Source: an uncultured Flaviramulus sp. (GTDB taxonomy: Bacteria > Bacteroidota > Bacteroidia > Flavobacteriales > Flavobacteriaceae). From it: a stretch of DNA of 64,000 bases. Location of the stretch: positions 186,001 through 250,000 of the forward strand of contig CANLXL010000007.1 of NCBI GenBank assembly GCA_947495125.1. The letters run 5' to 3'. Numbering within the stretch: position 1 is the stretch's first letter; each line of letters opens with the position of its first letter. The notes beneath the pieces are model-generated. The model worked only from the letters and a program-made list of their open reading frames with translations. It did not search any database and was not told the origin of the DNA. Of this stretch, positions 42,305-51,385 are shown piece after piece. The translations under genes and the position numbers were made by a program.

Positions 42305-43603
42305 GTGTTGAATTTCAAAGATGTATTAAAGAATAATTTGTTATTGAAAATAACATCAATAAATACTTTGGTAGTTTCAATACGGCTTATTTTATCACTA
42401 GTTGTACAACGCTTGTTAGCCTTAACCGTCGGAGAAGCTGGCATTGCAAAAATTGGACAGCTTCGAAACCTCATACAAATCATTACAAGTACCGCATCAT
42501 TAGGAACCTTTAACGGTGTGGTTAAATATGTATCTGAATATCGTAACCAAAGAGATATGCTTAAGCGCATGTTTACAACAACCTTTGTTTTTGTGCTTAT
42601 CGGTTCGGTATTAACATCGTTTGTAGTTTTTTTTTGTGCTTCATGGATTACACTTAAGCTATTCGATGATTTAGAATATATTGGACTTGTAAAACTATTG
42701 GCTTTAATGCCGATGATCATTGGCTTAAACCGAATTTTTCAAGGCGTAATCAATGGGTTGTCTGAATATAAAAAATATGCAAAAATAGAGTTGATAGGCT
42801 ATATTTTGTCTACGTTCGTCCTGTTAACATGTCTATACTTTTATGAGTTAAAAGGTGTTCTTTTTTCTATCGTTCTTACGCCGATAATACAATGCACAGT
42901 GATTATCTATATTTTTGGTCTGGGACTTAGGGACTATATAAAGACTAAGGACTTAGAATTTAAAATCCCTTTTGCCAAGGAGTTGTTGGCATTTACTGCA
43001 ATGTCGTTTGTGTCCACCGCGCTGTTAAATTATATTGAGCTCGATATAAGAACGATGATTACGAATAAAATTAGTATTAATGAGGCCGGGTATTGGACAG
43101 CCATGAACTTTATATCCAAGAATTACATGGTGTTTTCGGCGAGTTTATTTACACTATATGTCATACCAAAATTTGCCAGGATATATACAGGACAGGCTTT
43201 TAAGAAAGAGGTGTTTCATATTTATAAAACCCTGTTGCCTCTTTTTGGAGTAGGTATGCTTCTGGTTTATCTTTTTAGAACATGGGTTATAGCTGTTGTA
43301 TATCCTAATTTTTTGGGAATGGAACCCTTGTTTAAGTGGCAATTATTAGGTGACTTTATAAGGTTGGCGACCCTAGTTGTTTCTCACCAGTTTTTAGCGA
43401 AAAAAATGGTAAAGAGCTTTGTGCTTACTGAATTAATGTCTTTAACACTGTTTTACCTACTCTCTAAGCATCTTGCAATGAATTTTGGTGTGGAGGGCGT
43501 TGTTATGGCACATTTTTATCGCTATATTATTTATTTTATAGTGGTTGTTGCCGTAGTTTGGAATTATTTTAGAATTCAAAAGAAGAAAAGTATTAATGGA
43601 TAA
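42305..43603 (+). CDS. wzx: O-antigen/polysaccharide flippase (Wzx), copy 2
   Basis: 432 residues, about 12 transmembrane segments, starting at the TTG (42305) or a nearby codon. LLKITSINTLVVSIRLILSL and VGEAGIAKIGQLRNLIQ and ASLGTFNGVVKYVSEYR align with copy 1 (34475). Its last codons overlap the start of the PhyH-like gene by 8 bp. A second flippase in one locus suggests two glycan precursors or a recombined cluster. Confidence 0.88.
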   Translation: MLNFKDVLKNNLLLKITSINTLVVSIRLILSLVVQRLLALTVGEAGIAKIGQLRNLIQIITSTASLGTFNGVVKYVSEYRNQRDMLKRMFTTTFVFVLIGSVLTSFVVFFCASWITLKLFDDLEYIGLVKLLALMPMIIGLNRIFQGVINGLSEYKKYAKIELIGYILSTFVLLTCLYFYELKGVLFSIVLTPIIQCTVIIYIFGLGLRDYIKTKDLEFKIPFAKELLAFTAMSFVSTALLNYIELDIRTMITNKISINEAGYWTAMNFISKNYMVFSASLFTLYVIPKFARIYTGQAFKKEVFHIYKTLLPLFGVGMLLVYLFRTWVIAVVYPNFLGMEPLFKWQLLGDFIRLATLVVSHQFLAKKMVKSFVLTELMSLTLFYLLSKHLAMNFGVEGVVMAHFYRYIIYFIVVVAVVWNYFRIQKKKSING

Positions 43604-44429
43604 AGCATGTCATTTTTTTATAAATAATGAAGCTTATAGCTTTAATGTTGGAGGCGACTTTTTTTGGGGAGAAAATAAGCTGCTATTTGAAGAAGAAGAT
43701 AATATTATTTCGAAAATGGCATGGAAAGATGATGGTTTTACGATTGTAAAAGCGTTTTTCGAAGATGAATTTCTAAAATTAAAAGAATCCGTTGAATATA
43801 ATATTATCAAAGCGATTCGTATAAGTGGTGTAAGCTTTGATGAAGCGTCTTTTACTTTAGAAAAATATCATAATGTAGTTAATACAGACCAATTACATCA
43901 GCAGGTTATTCAAACTACCAGAAATCTGGAAAACAGAGATTTTGATTTTCATGTTGATACGTTAGTTGAACGTTTCGGTGATGTTTTAGGCTATAGGCTA
44001 ACGTCATGGATTGAGGAATTACAGAAATCGCATATTCAAATTAGAATTAGTAGACCGAACACTTTGGACATTAATCCGCTGCATAGAGATGGGTATCTTA
44101 GCTATTGGGAGAATATCATAAATGTTTGGGTTCCAATTGAAGGCTGCAACGAGCATTCTTCACTACCCGTTTTACCCGGGAGTCATTTAATTCGAGAAAA
44201 CGAGATTTTACGCACTCAGGCTAAGGGAGCAGAGATTAACGGAAATATGTATTATGTGCCTGGTATTGTTGAAACAGCTAAAGGTGATATAGATTTGGTA
44301 AGACCCAACCCTAAACCTGGAGAAGCTCTTATTTTTACGCCATATTTAATTCATGGAGCCGCCATAAACAGCAATAGTAATATAACAAGAGTGTCATTAG
44401 AACTGCGCTTCCCTAAATTAGAGACTTAA
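43596..44429 (+). CDS. Phytanoyl-CoA-dioxygenase-like Fe(II)/2-oxoglutarate oxygenase
   Basis: 277 residues. Double-stranded beta-helix with the HxD motif at His163/Asp165 (NPLHRDGYLSYW) and the distal His253 (TPYLIHGAAIN), followed by Arg in NITRVSLELRF, which binds 2-oxoglutarate. Probably hydroxylates a sugar, lipid or amino-acid substituent of the polysaccharide. It overlaps the flippase by 8 bp and shares the TTAA stop with the convergent gene at 44426. Confidence 0.85.
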   Translation: MDKACHFFINNEAYSFNVGGDFFWGENKLLFEEEDNIISKMAWKDDGFTIVKAFFEDEFLKLKESVEYNIIKAIRISGVSFDEASFTLEKYHNVVNTDQLHQQVIQTTRNLENRDFDFHVDTLVERFGDVLGYRLTSWIEELQKSHIQIRISRPNTLDINPLHRDGYLSYWENIINVWVPIEGCNEHSSLPVLPGSHLIRENEILRTQAKGAEINGNMYYVPGIVETAKGDIDLVRPNPKPGEALIFTPYLIHGAAINSNSNITRVSLELRFPKLET

Positions 44430-45568
44430 ATTCTAGAGGTCCATTTTTCTAAATACTGTTCAGAACATTTGATATAATGATGTTCTTTTTCGATAAAGGC
44501 TCTGGCATTTTTAGAAATTTCAATCATTTTTTCCGGATTTAAAATTAGCCATTCTAATTTACTAGCAATGTTGTTGGCATCGGGTAAAGCATTGATAGCA
44601 ATCGTATCTTCGGCAATGTTATAGTAATCCAACCATTCCGATTCCGCTCCGGTAAAAACCACCTTACCTAGTGCCATGGCCTCTAGAGCGTTATACCCTT
44701 GATCATAAGCATATACTTGATCTAGCAATATATGTGCATTTTCAAATGCCTGTATATAGGTTTTATAAGGTAGATTTTTTACCACTAAAATGTCTATCTT
44801 ATGGTTATATTTCTTTTTGATGATCTCAAGGGCTTTTTCAAAAATATCATTCCCCTTTTTATAATAATTTCGCTTATTAATCCCATGAAGAATAACAATT
44901 TTATTTTTTATATCTAGCGGCTTAAATTTCAAAATATCTGTATGTATTAGATGAGGGACCATCCCTAAATATTTAGTATTATTTTTTAGAGGTAAATGAT
45001 AATCTAAATCCGAAGCAATGACGCCTTTTATGTTTTTAAATAAATAACGATGTAAAGTGATATGTTCTTCGGTCAAATAACTTAGGGCCGGAGAGAAATC
45101 TTTTTTAGTTCCTTTTTTTTCAAAGTAAGGAGTTAATATTGAATACCTGAACTTCTTATCATAGGCAAACTTAACACTTGGATAATCCAAACCAGCTGAG
45201 ATCAAAAAGGTGTTTTTATTCCAATGAGATAGTTGTTTTATAAGTTCTAATTGTAGCCCCCGATTAAAGTCGAATGGCGCCTCATTAATAAATTGAACAA
45301 TATCAAAGCCGGATAGATTTTTTTTATGTTTTTGAATTTGATATTTTACAGATTCCGCATGTAAATCCCGATTAAAAACCTTAAGAACTAGCGATCGTAT
45401 TTTTTTTAAAAAGTAACTTTCAAAAAAATCTCTGATCTCGATATCGACATCTACTTTTTTAAAGCCATCTTTTGTGCCAACAACGATAACATCATGCCCA
45501 AGATGTTTCAGTCCTTCTTTGAGATTCCAATGGGAACGATTATATTCTCCGAAAAGTAAAATTTTCAT
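44426..45568 (-). CDS. GT-B fold glycosyltransferase
   Basis: 380 residues. MKILLFGEYNRSHWNLKEGL at the start and a C-terminal nucleotide-sugar domain with ILLDQVYAYDQGYNALEAMALGKVVFTG, typical of GT1/GT4 enzymes (the EAMA element binds the sugar donor). It lacks the LPXTG or membrane features of other families. Specificity unknown. Divergent from the GT4 gene at 45594 (25-bp gap). Confidence 0.8.
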   Translation of the reverse strand: MKILLFGEYNRSHWNLKEGLKHLGHDVIVVGTKDGFKKVDVDIEIRDFFESYFLKKIRSLVLKVFNRDLHAESVKYQIQKHKKNLSGFDIVQFINEAPFDFNRGLQLELIKQLSHWNKNTFLISAGLDYPSVKFAYDKKFRYSILTPYFEKKGTKKDFSPALSYLTEEHITLHRYLFKNIKGVIASDLDYHLPLKNNTKYLGMVPHLIHTDILKFKPLDIKNKIVILHGINKRNYYKKGNDIFEKALEIIKKKYNHKIDILVVKNLPYKTYIQAFENAHILLDQVYAYDQGYNALEAMALGKVVFTGAESEWLDYYNIAEDTIAINALPDANNIASKLEWLILNPEKMIEISKNARAFIEKEHHYIKCSEQYLEKWTSRI

Positions 45569-45593
45569 ATATATTTACAACATATAATTAGTG

Positions 45594-46688
45594 ATGCAAA
45601 ATAGTAATAAAAAAAGGATTTGTATTGTGACACGTTCACTTGGAGAAGGTGGAGCAGATCGTGTGGCATCACTGCAATCTGTTTTTTTAAGTGATTTAGG
45701 TTACGATGTGTATATTGTTTCAATTTTAAATTATATCAAATATCCTTATAAAGGGTGTTTGTTAAATTTAGGCAAATTAAAAGAGCAAGAGGATACTATT
45801 TTGGGGAGATTTAAGCGGTTTATTGCCTTTAAAAAATTCTTGAATGATAACAGAATTGAGCTTGTAATTGATCACCGAGTAAGGTGTAGAACCCTTTCAG
45901 AAACACTAATTTCTCTTTTACTTTATAGAATGAATGTTTTTTACATGGTCCATAATTATAAAATTAGCTTGTATTTTCCCTCATTCAAATGGATGGCTAA
46001 ACAGGTTTATAGAAGAGCAGAATATATTGTTGCTGTATCTAAGGAAGTACATAGAAAGATAAGTGAGGTGTATCACCTACCTAACGTTATTACTATTCTT
46101 AACCCTATTGATTTTGATTATATAAATCAAATGAAAATGCACCATGTAGAAATTGATTATAAATACATTTTTTGGTATGGCAGATTTGAAGACGGGTCAA
46201 AAAATTTAACACTTCTAATAAATGCATATAACAGCTCTGTTTTACCAGATTTAGAAATTAAGCTTATACTTATGGGAGACGGAAAGGATAAACTTAAAAT
46301 GAAGAGGCTAATAACCCGTTTAAATTTAAACGAAAGTGTTGTTCTGTTGCCATTTTCGAAAAACCCTTTCGCTTTCGTTAATAATTCGTTTTTTGTAGCA
46401 CTGTCAAGTAGATATGAAGGATTGCCCATGACTATTTTAGAGTCACTTGCTTGTGGAATACCTGTAGTAAGTGTTGACTACAATACGGGTAATAATGAAG
46501 TTATTAAAAATGGATATAATGGTCTTTTGGTTAGAAATAATGATGTTAAGGCTTTATCCGAAGCATTTAATACATTTGTTAGAGATAAGGAGCTTTATTT
46601 GGGGTGTAAAGAGAATGCCATAGAAAGTGTAAAACCGTATGGCGTTGAGCCTATTTCTAAGCAATGGGAAGGTATAATAAATGCTTGA
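45594..46688 (+). CDS. Glycosyltransferase family 4
   Basis: 364 residues from the ATG at 45594; a GTG at 45591 directly precedes it. ICIVTRSLGEGGADRVASLQS (N-terminal donor/acceptor loop), YIFWYGRFEDGSKNLTLLINA, ILMGDGKDKLKMK, and SRYEGLPMTILESLACGIPVV, the EX7E motif of retaining GT4 enzymes. N-acetylgalactosamine/glucosaminyl-type transferases have similar ends, but no donor can be assigned. Confidence 0.9.
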   Translation: MQNSNKKRICIVTRSLGEGGADRVASLQSVFLSDLGYDVYIVSILNYIKYPYKGCLLNLGKLKEQEDTILGRFKRFIAFKKFLNDNRIELVIDHRVRCRTLSETLISLLLYRMNVFYMVHNYKISLYFPSFKWMAKQVYRRAEYIVAVSKEVHRKISEVYHLPNVITILNPIDFDYINQMKMHHVEIDYKYIFWYGRFEDGSKNLTLLINAYNSSVLPDLEIKLILMGDGKDKLKMKRLITRLNLNESVVLLPFSKNPFAFVNNSFFVALSSRYEGLPMTILESLACGIPVVSVDYNTGNNEVIKNGYNGLLVRNNDVKALSEAFNTFVRDKELYLGCKENAIESVKPYGVEPISKQWEGIINA

Positions 46689-46813
46689 GATGAAATATTT
46701 GTAACTAGATTTTTGATATACAGAAGAATGGTCAAATGAATGTTACACCCCTCTGCTACATATAGGTGCAACTCCCGATAGTTATCTGGGCGAAAAACAA
46801 TAAATATAAACAC

Positions 46814-47227
46814 ATGAAAGAAACAACCATAGATGATACTACTCTTATTAATATTCCAAAAGTTCATGATGAAAGAGGTGTTCTGGCTGCTATTGAAGGC
46901 GATGTGATACCATTTAAAATTGAACGGGTCTATTATTTATATGATGTGCCTTCCGATGCTTATCGTGGAGGGCATGCCCATAAGGAGTTGTTTCAGTTGC
47001 TTATTCCTTTAAGCGGAAGTTTTGATGTTCATTTGAAGGATGGTCATCATGAAAAGACAATCTCCCTAAATAAACCCAACAAAGGGGTTTTAATTGTTCC
47101 TGGGATTTGGCGCGAGATTGATAATTTTTCTTCCGGATCTGTGTGTTTGGTTTTGGCTTCTGCTAAGTTTAACGAAGTAGATTATATTAGAGCTTTTAAT
47201 GATTTTTTGCTATTTAAAAAGGGTTAA
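46814..47227 (+). CDS. fdtA: FdtA/QdtA-family sugar 3,4-ketoisomerase (WxcM-like cupin)
   Basis: 137 residues from ATG 46814 (MKETTIDDTTLINIPKVHDE). Cupin fold with RGVLAAIEGDVIPFKIERVYYLYDVP, RGGHAHKELFQLLIPLSGSF and the WREIDNFSSGSVCLVLAS end, all typical of FdtA/QdtA. It isomerises dTDP-6-deoxy-4-ketohexose to the 3-keto form, the step before DegT amination. Its 3' end overlaps the convergent GT2 at 47210 by 18 bp. Confidence 0.9.
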   Translation: MKETTIDDTTLINIPKVHDERGVLAAIEGDVIPFKIERVYYLYDVPSDAYRGGHAHKELFQLLIPLSGSFDVHLKDGHHEKTISLNKPNKGVLIVPGIWREIDNFSSGSVCLVLASAKFNEVDYIRAFNDFLLFKKG

Positions 47228-48145
47228 ATAGAGACTGTTGTTTAACATAAATGTTCTTAAATAATTAAGGGGTAAAATTAAAGAATAGGGCACAGTTAAA
47301 AGTGTTTTCTGTTTAAAAGTGAGATCATTAAAATCGATATCCTTAATGGTTTTTGAATAGATATCTTCATCTCTATTAAGTTTACAGCGTAAGGCCAAAC
47401 CATAGCGCTTCATGTTTATAAAGTTCTTTAAATCGGTATTATAAGTCTCTTGGTCTTTTAAAGATGAAAACAGTCTATATTGATTTAGATTATGGTTTGA
47501 GTTCGAAAGACTATCCGCAATATAACCGCTATAGGTCATCGTAATAACAGGATTAAAAACAATATTGTAACGAAGCCCCATTTTTATCCACACATCTAAG
47601 TCTTCGGCAGAATCGTATAGTCTGTTAAATAAACCTATTTCTAATAAGGTTTCTTTTTTTAAACAAGCACTGGAGGGGTATGTTATTGGATTATACTTGC
47701 TCGCTGTAAAGAAATTATCAATGAGGAATGGTTCTTTTTTATATTCGAAATTATGAATTGCCGGACGAATTATTTTTGTGTTATAATTTATTTCGTAATT
47801 ATTACAATATAAATCTGCTTCGGGAAAAGCATGAATACATTTACATAATTCCTCCAAATGATTACTTTTCCATAGATCGTCGGCATCAAGTAACACAATA
47901 TACCGTGAATTTGCATGTTTGACACCTCTATTTCTTGCTCCGGAAACACCTTTGTTCTTTTGATGTAGAACAACAATTCTAGAGTCACTAACCTCAGAAA
48001 CTAGCTGGTAACTATTATCTGTACTTCCGTCATCCACAATAATAATCTCAAAATCTTTGAATGTTTGGTTTAATGCACTATGTAAAGTGTTTACGATATA
48101 CTTTTCTTTATTAAAGAGTGATATGATTACAGAAAAGAATGCCAT
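47210..48145 (-). CDS. Glycosyltransferase family 2
   Basis: 311 residues. FSVIISLFNKEKYIVNTLHSALNQ, IIVDDGSTDNSYQLV, GVSGARNRGVKHANSRYIVLLDADD: the GT-A domain with DxD (LLDADD). The C-terminal half has no membrane segments. Typical of EpsH/CapM-like glycosyltransferases in capsule loci. Partner sugar unknown. Confidence 0.92.
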   Translation of the reverse strand: MAFFSVIISLFNKEKYIVNTLHSALNQTFKDFEIIIVDDGSTDNSYQLVSEVSDSRIVVLHQKNKGVSGARNRGVKHANSRYIVLLDADDLWKSNHLEELCKCIHAFPEADLYCNNYEINYNTKIIRPAIHNFEYKKEPFLIDNFFTASKYNPITYPSSACLKKETLLEIGLFNRLYDSAEDLDVWIKMGLRYNIVFNPVITMTYSGYIADSLSNSNHNLNQYRLFSSLKDQETYNTDLKNFINMKRYGLALRCKLNRDEDIYSKTIKDIDFNDLTFKQKTLLTVPYSLILPLNYLRTFMLNNSLYLTLFK

Positions 48146-48166
48146 AAATTTATATTGAAAATATTG

Positions 48167-49477
48167 CTAGTTGTTTTGATTGTTAAATTCAGTTTCAATT
48201 TTATTCGATATGATTCTTGCGGCAATTAAATCTAAATCCTTTATATGACCATTAACCAAATTATTTTGAATTAGTGAATGGATGAAAAGGCTAATACTCT
48301 TATTATCGGTCGAGAAATTAATGGCCTTTATTAGAACGTCTTTCAAATCGGTTTTACCATCATATTTAATACAGACCTTTGGGTGATCATAGTACGAATT
48401 ACCTAATACAACGACCTTCTTTTTTAACGCAATAGCTTCAATGCCAGCAGTGGAATTATTGACGATAACAACTTGTGTGAATTTTAAAGATTCTTTCAAC
48501 GATATATTGGTGTCGAAGTCAAGATTATTTATTTGAGCATATTCATAAAGTTCAGTTTCATATTTGCCCCTATAAAGAGGGTGTTCTCTTATTATTAGTT
48601 GTGCCTTTTTCGGTAAACTTTGGTGCACAGCTTTTAGCGCACTGAAATGATTACGGAAGTGAGGACTGTGATAAATCATATTAACATCCATAGGTACTTG
48701 AAGGATAAATAAAAAAGTGTTTTTTTCTTTATCTGATTTAACAATACCTGCTTTCTTTGTAGATTTAAATAGAGTAGGGAACGTATCAATACCTTTTAAA
48801 TCTGGTGGAAAAATAAAAGTTCTTTCAAACATTTTACTTAATAAGTAATCTATGCCTCGATAAATAAATGATCTTCGATATTTTTTGCTTTCAGGTTTTG
48901 TAATAAATGTAACTACCTTTTTTTCAATTGACGATATGTTTTTCGTATCTAAAGATACTTCGAACCTTGCATTAGCGTTGACACCTGTATTATTGAAAAA
49001 AGTGCTATTAAATGGTCCTTGTTCAATATAATACGTTTTTATATTAAATTTTTTTGCCAGCGCGATGGAAGTTTCTATACTTAATCTGGAATCACCAATT
49101 AAAATAATTAAATTCGGCTGAATCTCCACAAATACTTTTTCTAAAAGATCTATGTAGGCTAGAGCTTGAAATAATAGTCTTTTTTTTGATGTCGATGCAT
49201 TTAGCTTTAAGTGAAACCGGATTAAATTTTTATAGTTGATGTCTTTATATTTATTATGATTATTGATAATTTCCAAGTATCGTTTTTTGTTTTTTAAAGC
49301 TAAAACCCAAGCTCTAAGAGGAAGGAAACAACTAAATTGAAACCTGATTAATGTATATAGAAAACCACTAAAATGCAGGCTATATATGCGAAAGACACTT
49401 GATGAGTCTAATCCTGATTTAATTTTTAAATAAAATCTAGAGAATTTATCCAAAGTTCCAAAACACAGAATTTTCAT
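48167..49477 (-). CDS. Capsule polysaccharide biosynthesis protein (KpsC/KpsS-like)
   Basis: 436 residues. GT-B-like protein with FILQVPMDVNMIYHSPHFRNH, IIREHPLYRG, and VVIVNNSTAGIEAIALKKKVVVLGNSYYDHP, matching the Capsule_synth family. In group 2 capsules KpsC/S add the KDO linker to phosphatidylglycerol. Here only one such gene is present, so it may be a variant glycosyltransferase. It lies 21 bp upstream of the GT2 gene on the same strand. Confidence 0.82.
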   Translation of the reverse strand: MKILCFGTLDKFSRFYLKIKSGLDSSSVFRIYSLHFSGFLYTLIRFQFSCFLPLRAWVLALKNKKRYLEIINNHNKYKDINYKNLIRFHLKLNASTSKKRLLFQALAYIDLLEKVFVEIQPNLIILIGDSRLSIETSIALAKKFNIKTYYIEQGPFNSTFFNNTGVNANARFEVSLDTKNISSIEKKVVTFITKPESKKYRRSFIYRGIDYLLSKMFERTFIFPPDLKGIDTFPTLFKSTKKAGIVKSDKEKNTFLFILQVPMDVNMIYHSPHFRNHFSALKAVHQSLPKKAQLIIREHPLYRGKYETELYEYAQINNLDFDTNISLKESLKFTQVVIVNNSTAGIEAIALKKKVVVLGNSYYDHPKVCIKYDGKTDLKDVLIKAINFSTDNKSISLFIHSLIQNNLVNGHIKDLDLIAARIISNKIETEFNNQNN

Positions 49478-49639
49478 ATGTTAAAATAATTTGTTGTAGT
49501 AATCAGTCGCACTATTGTTTATATTAACATTAATCACTAAATAATCAAGGAATTTAAAGATGTTAAAAATACATATTATAAATGTTTAACCTAACTTTTT
49601 GATTAAAAGGTTTAAATTGCATGAATCAAAAAAACAAAT

Positions 49640-50467
49640 ATGAGAACCTATACACAAAAAGAGGTTTCAGATGCAATTCATGATAAAATAGAAAAGGAAA
49701 AAGATATTCTTATCGAATCTTATAACTTGTCTAAATGTAAAATCGGATATTTTTTTATTGACGATTTATTACCGGTTGAGTTAGCAACTAATTGTTATAA
49801 GGTATTTCCAGATAAAGTGGAGATGCGTCGTTTGAAAAGCATTCGAGAATATAAATATGTTTCGGCACAAATGGATAAGCATAACGAATTTTTAGAAACC
49901 GTGCTTTATGCTTTTCAAGATGCCAAAGTGGTGAATTTAATAAGCAATATATGTGGAATAAATAGTCTTCATTCTGATAAATCTTTGTATGCTGGTGGAC
50001 TTTCTTTAATGGCAAAGAGTAATTTTTTGAATCCGCATTTAGATAATTCACATGATGCCGGGAGGCAACGTTGGAGGGTTCTTAATTTGTTGTATTATGT
50101 CACTCCAAATTGGGAAGTTCAAAATGGAGGGCATTTAGAGTTATGGCTAGATGGCCCTAAGAATAAACCCATTCAAATAGAAAGTAGATTTAACAGATTG
50201 GTCGTTATGGCTACACATGATGAGTCTTGGCACTCGGTTAATAAAATAGTTCTTGAAAAGAATAGATGTTGTATCTCAAACTACTATTTTAGTGATACTG
50301 CTCTAAAGGAAAAAGCTGAATTTCATGTTACAAAATATAGAGGTAGACCCGAGGAGCCCTTTAAAAATATTATTTTGGGGTTAGATGCTCATTTAAGAAT
50401 GTTCATTCGGAAATTTTTTAGAAATGGTATTCGCAAGAACCCCCATATATATAGGAAAAACTATTAA
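49640..50467 (+). CDS. Fe(II)/2-oxoglutarate-dependent oxygenase (2OG-FeII_Oxy_3 type)
   Basis: 275 residues. Double-stranded beta-helix with HxD at His133/Asp135 (NPHLDNSHD) and the distal His198 (ESWHSVNK), plus NGGHLELW. Prolyl-hydroxylase-like family. No transmembrane segment. A second oxygenase of this broad class in the same locus as the PhyH-like gene (43596), though in a different family. Possible role: modifying a glycan, lipid or amino-acid group. Confidence 0.82.
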   Translation: MRTYTQKEVSDAIHDKIEKEKDILIESYNLSKCKIGYFFIDDLLPVELATNCYKVFPDKVEMRRLKSIREYKYVSAQMDKHNEFLETVLYAFQDAKVVNLISNICGINSLHSDKSLYAGGLSLMAKSNFLNPHLDNSHDAGRQRWRVLNLLYYVTPNWEVQNGGHLELWLDGPKNKPIQIESRFNRLVVMATHDESWHSVNKIVLEKNRCCISNYYFSDTALKEKAEFHVTKYRGRPEEPFKNIILGLDAHLRMFIRKFFRNGIRKNPHIYRKNY

Positions 50468-51147
50468 TTTTTCCGCTGCACAACCTCATAAACCTGGTTC
50501 TCATCACACTTCAAAGTTTTACTTGGATATTTAAGTAGTAAAGCATAGTCGTGAGTAGCCATTAAAATGGTGTTCCCATTCTTATTAATATCCTGTAAAA
50601 CCTCCATGACTTCTACACTTGTCTGTGGGTCCAAATTTCCTGTGGGCTCGTCGGCAAGTATTAATTCAGGGTTGTTTAATAAGGCTCTCGCAATGGCGAC
50701 GCGCTGCTGTTCACCACCGGAAAGTTCATGAGGGTATTTAAATCCTTTGGTTTTCATGTCTACTTTTGTTAAAACCTCTTCAACTCGAGCATCCATTTCG
50801 GTTTTATCTTTCCAGCCGGTGGCTTTTAATACAAAAAGTAAATTATCATTTATCGTTCGGTCAGTAAGGAGTTTGAAATCTTGAAACACAACGCCCAGTT
50901 TTCTTCTTAAAAAGGGGATGTCTTTTTCCTCAAGGTGCTTCAAATCATAATCCACAATATGTCCATCTCCTTCAGTTAACGGTAAATCACCATAAAGCGT
51001 TTTCATAAAGCTACTTTTACCTGTGCCGGTTTTTCCAATTAGATATACAAATTCTCCTTTATTAATTTCAACATTAACATCTGAAAGTATGAGACTTTCT
51101 CCTTGAAAAATAGAAGCGTCTTTTAATTGTAAAATAGGGTTTGGCAT
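50464..51147 (-). CDS. ftsE: FtsE-like ABC ATPase
   Basis: 227 residues from ATG 51147 (MPNPILQLKDASIFQGE); the frame extends to 51204 without support. Walker A GKTGTGKSS, Q-loop VVFQDFKLL, signature LSGGEQQRVAIARAL, Walker B LILADEPTGNLD, H-loop ATHD. The sequence is the Bacteroidota FtsE type. Its permease FtsX is not adjacent. TTAA at 50464-50467 is shared as the stop codon with the convergent oxygenase gene. Core division or envelope gene. Confidence 0.88.
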   Translation of the reverse strand: MPNPILQLKDASIFQGESLILSDVNVEINKGEFVYLIGKTGTGKSSFMKTLYGDLPLTEGDGHIVDYDLKHLEEKDIPFLRRKLGVVFQDFKLLTDRTINDNLLFVLKATGWKDKTEMDARVEEVLTKVDMKTKGFKYPHELSGGEQQRVAIARALLNNPELILADEPTGNLDPQTSVEVMEVLQDINKNGNTILMATHDYALLLKYPSKTLKCDENQVYEVVQRKN

Positions 51148-51195
51148 AAAATTGTGCGAATTTTTAACAGTTGTAAAAGTATCGTTAAAAAAAAC

Positions 51196-51216
51196 AAATC
51201 CCAAATTCCAAATCTC
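51196..51216. repeat. Degenerate 7-bp tandem repeat (AAATCYC type)
   Basis: Three tandem 7-mers AAATCCC, AAATTCC, AAATCTC upstream of ftsE; related to the array at 59384-59404. Confidence 0.6.
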
Positions 51217-51385
51217 AAAAGTTTTATTTTAGATTCATGAAGCAACTTCTAAGTTATGTCTTTAATCTATGAGATTTTTTACTTTTTTAACATTTAATAA
51301 CTCGGTTTATAATTATGGCACGATTATTACGTTATAAGATTTATATTGAATTATCTTTGATTTTAAATTAAAAAATAAATCGTTA

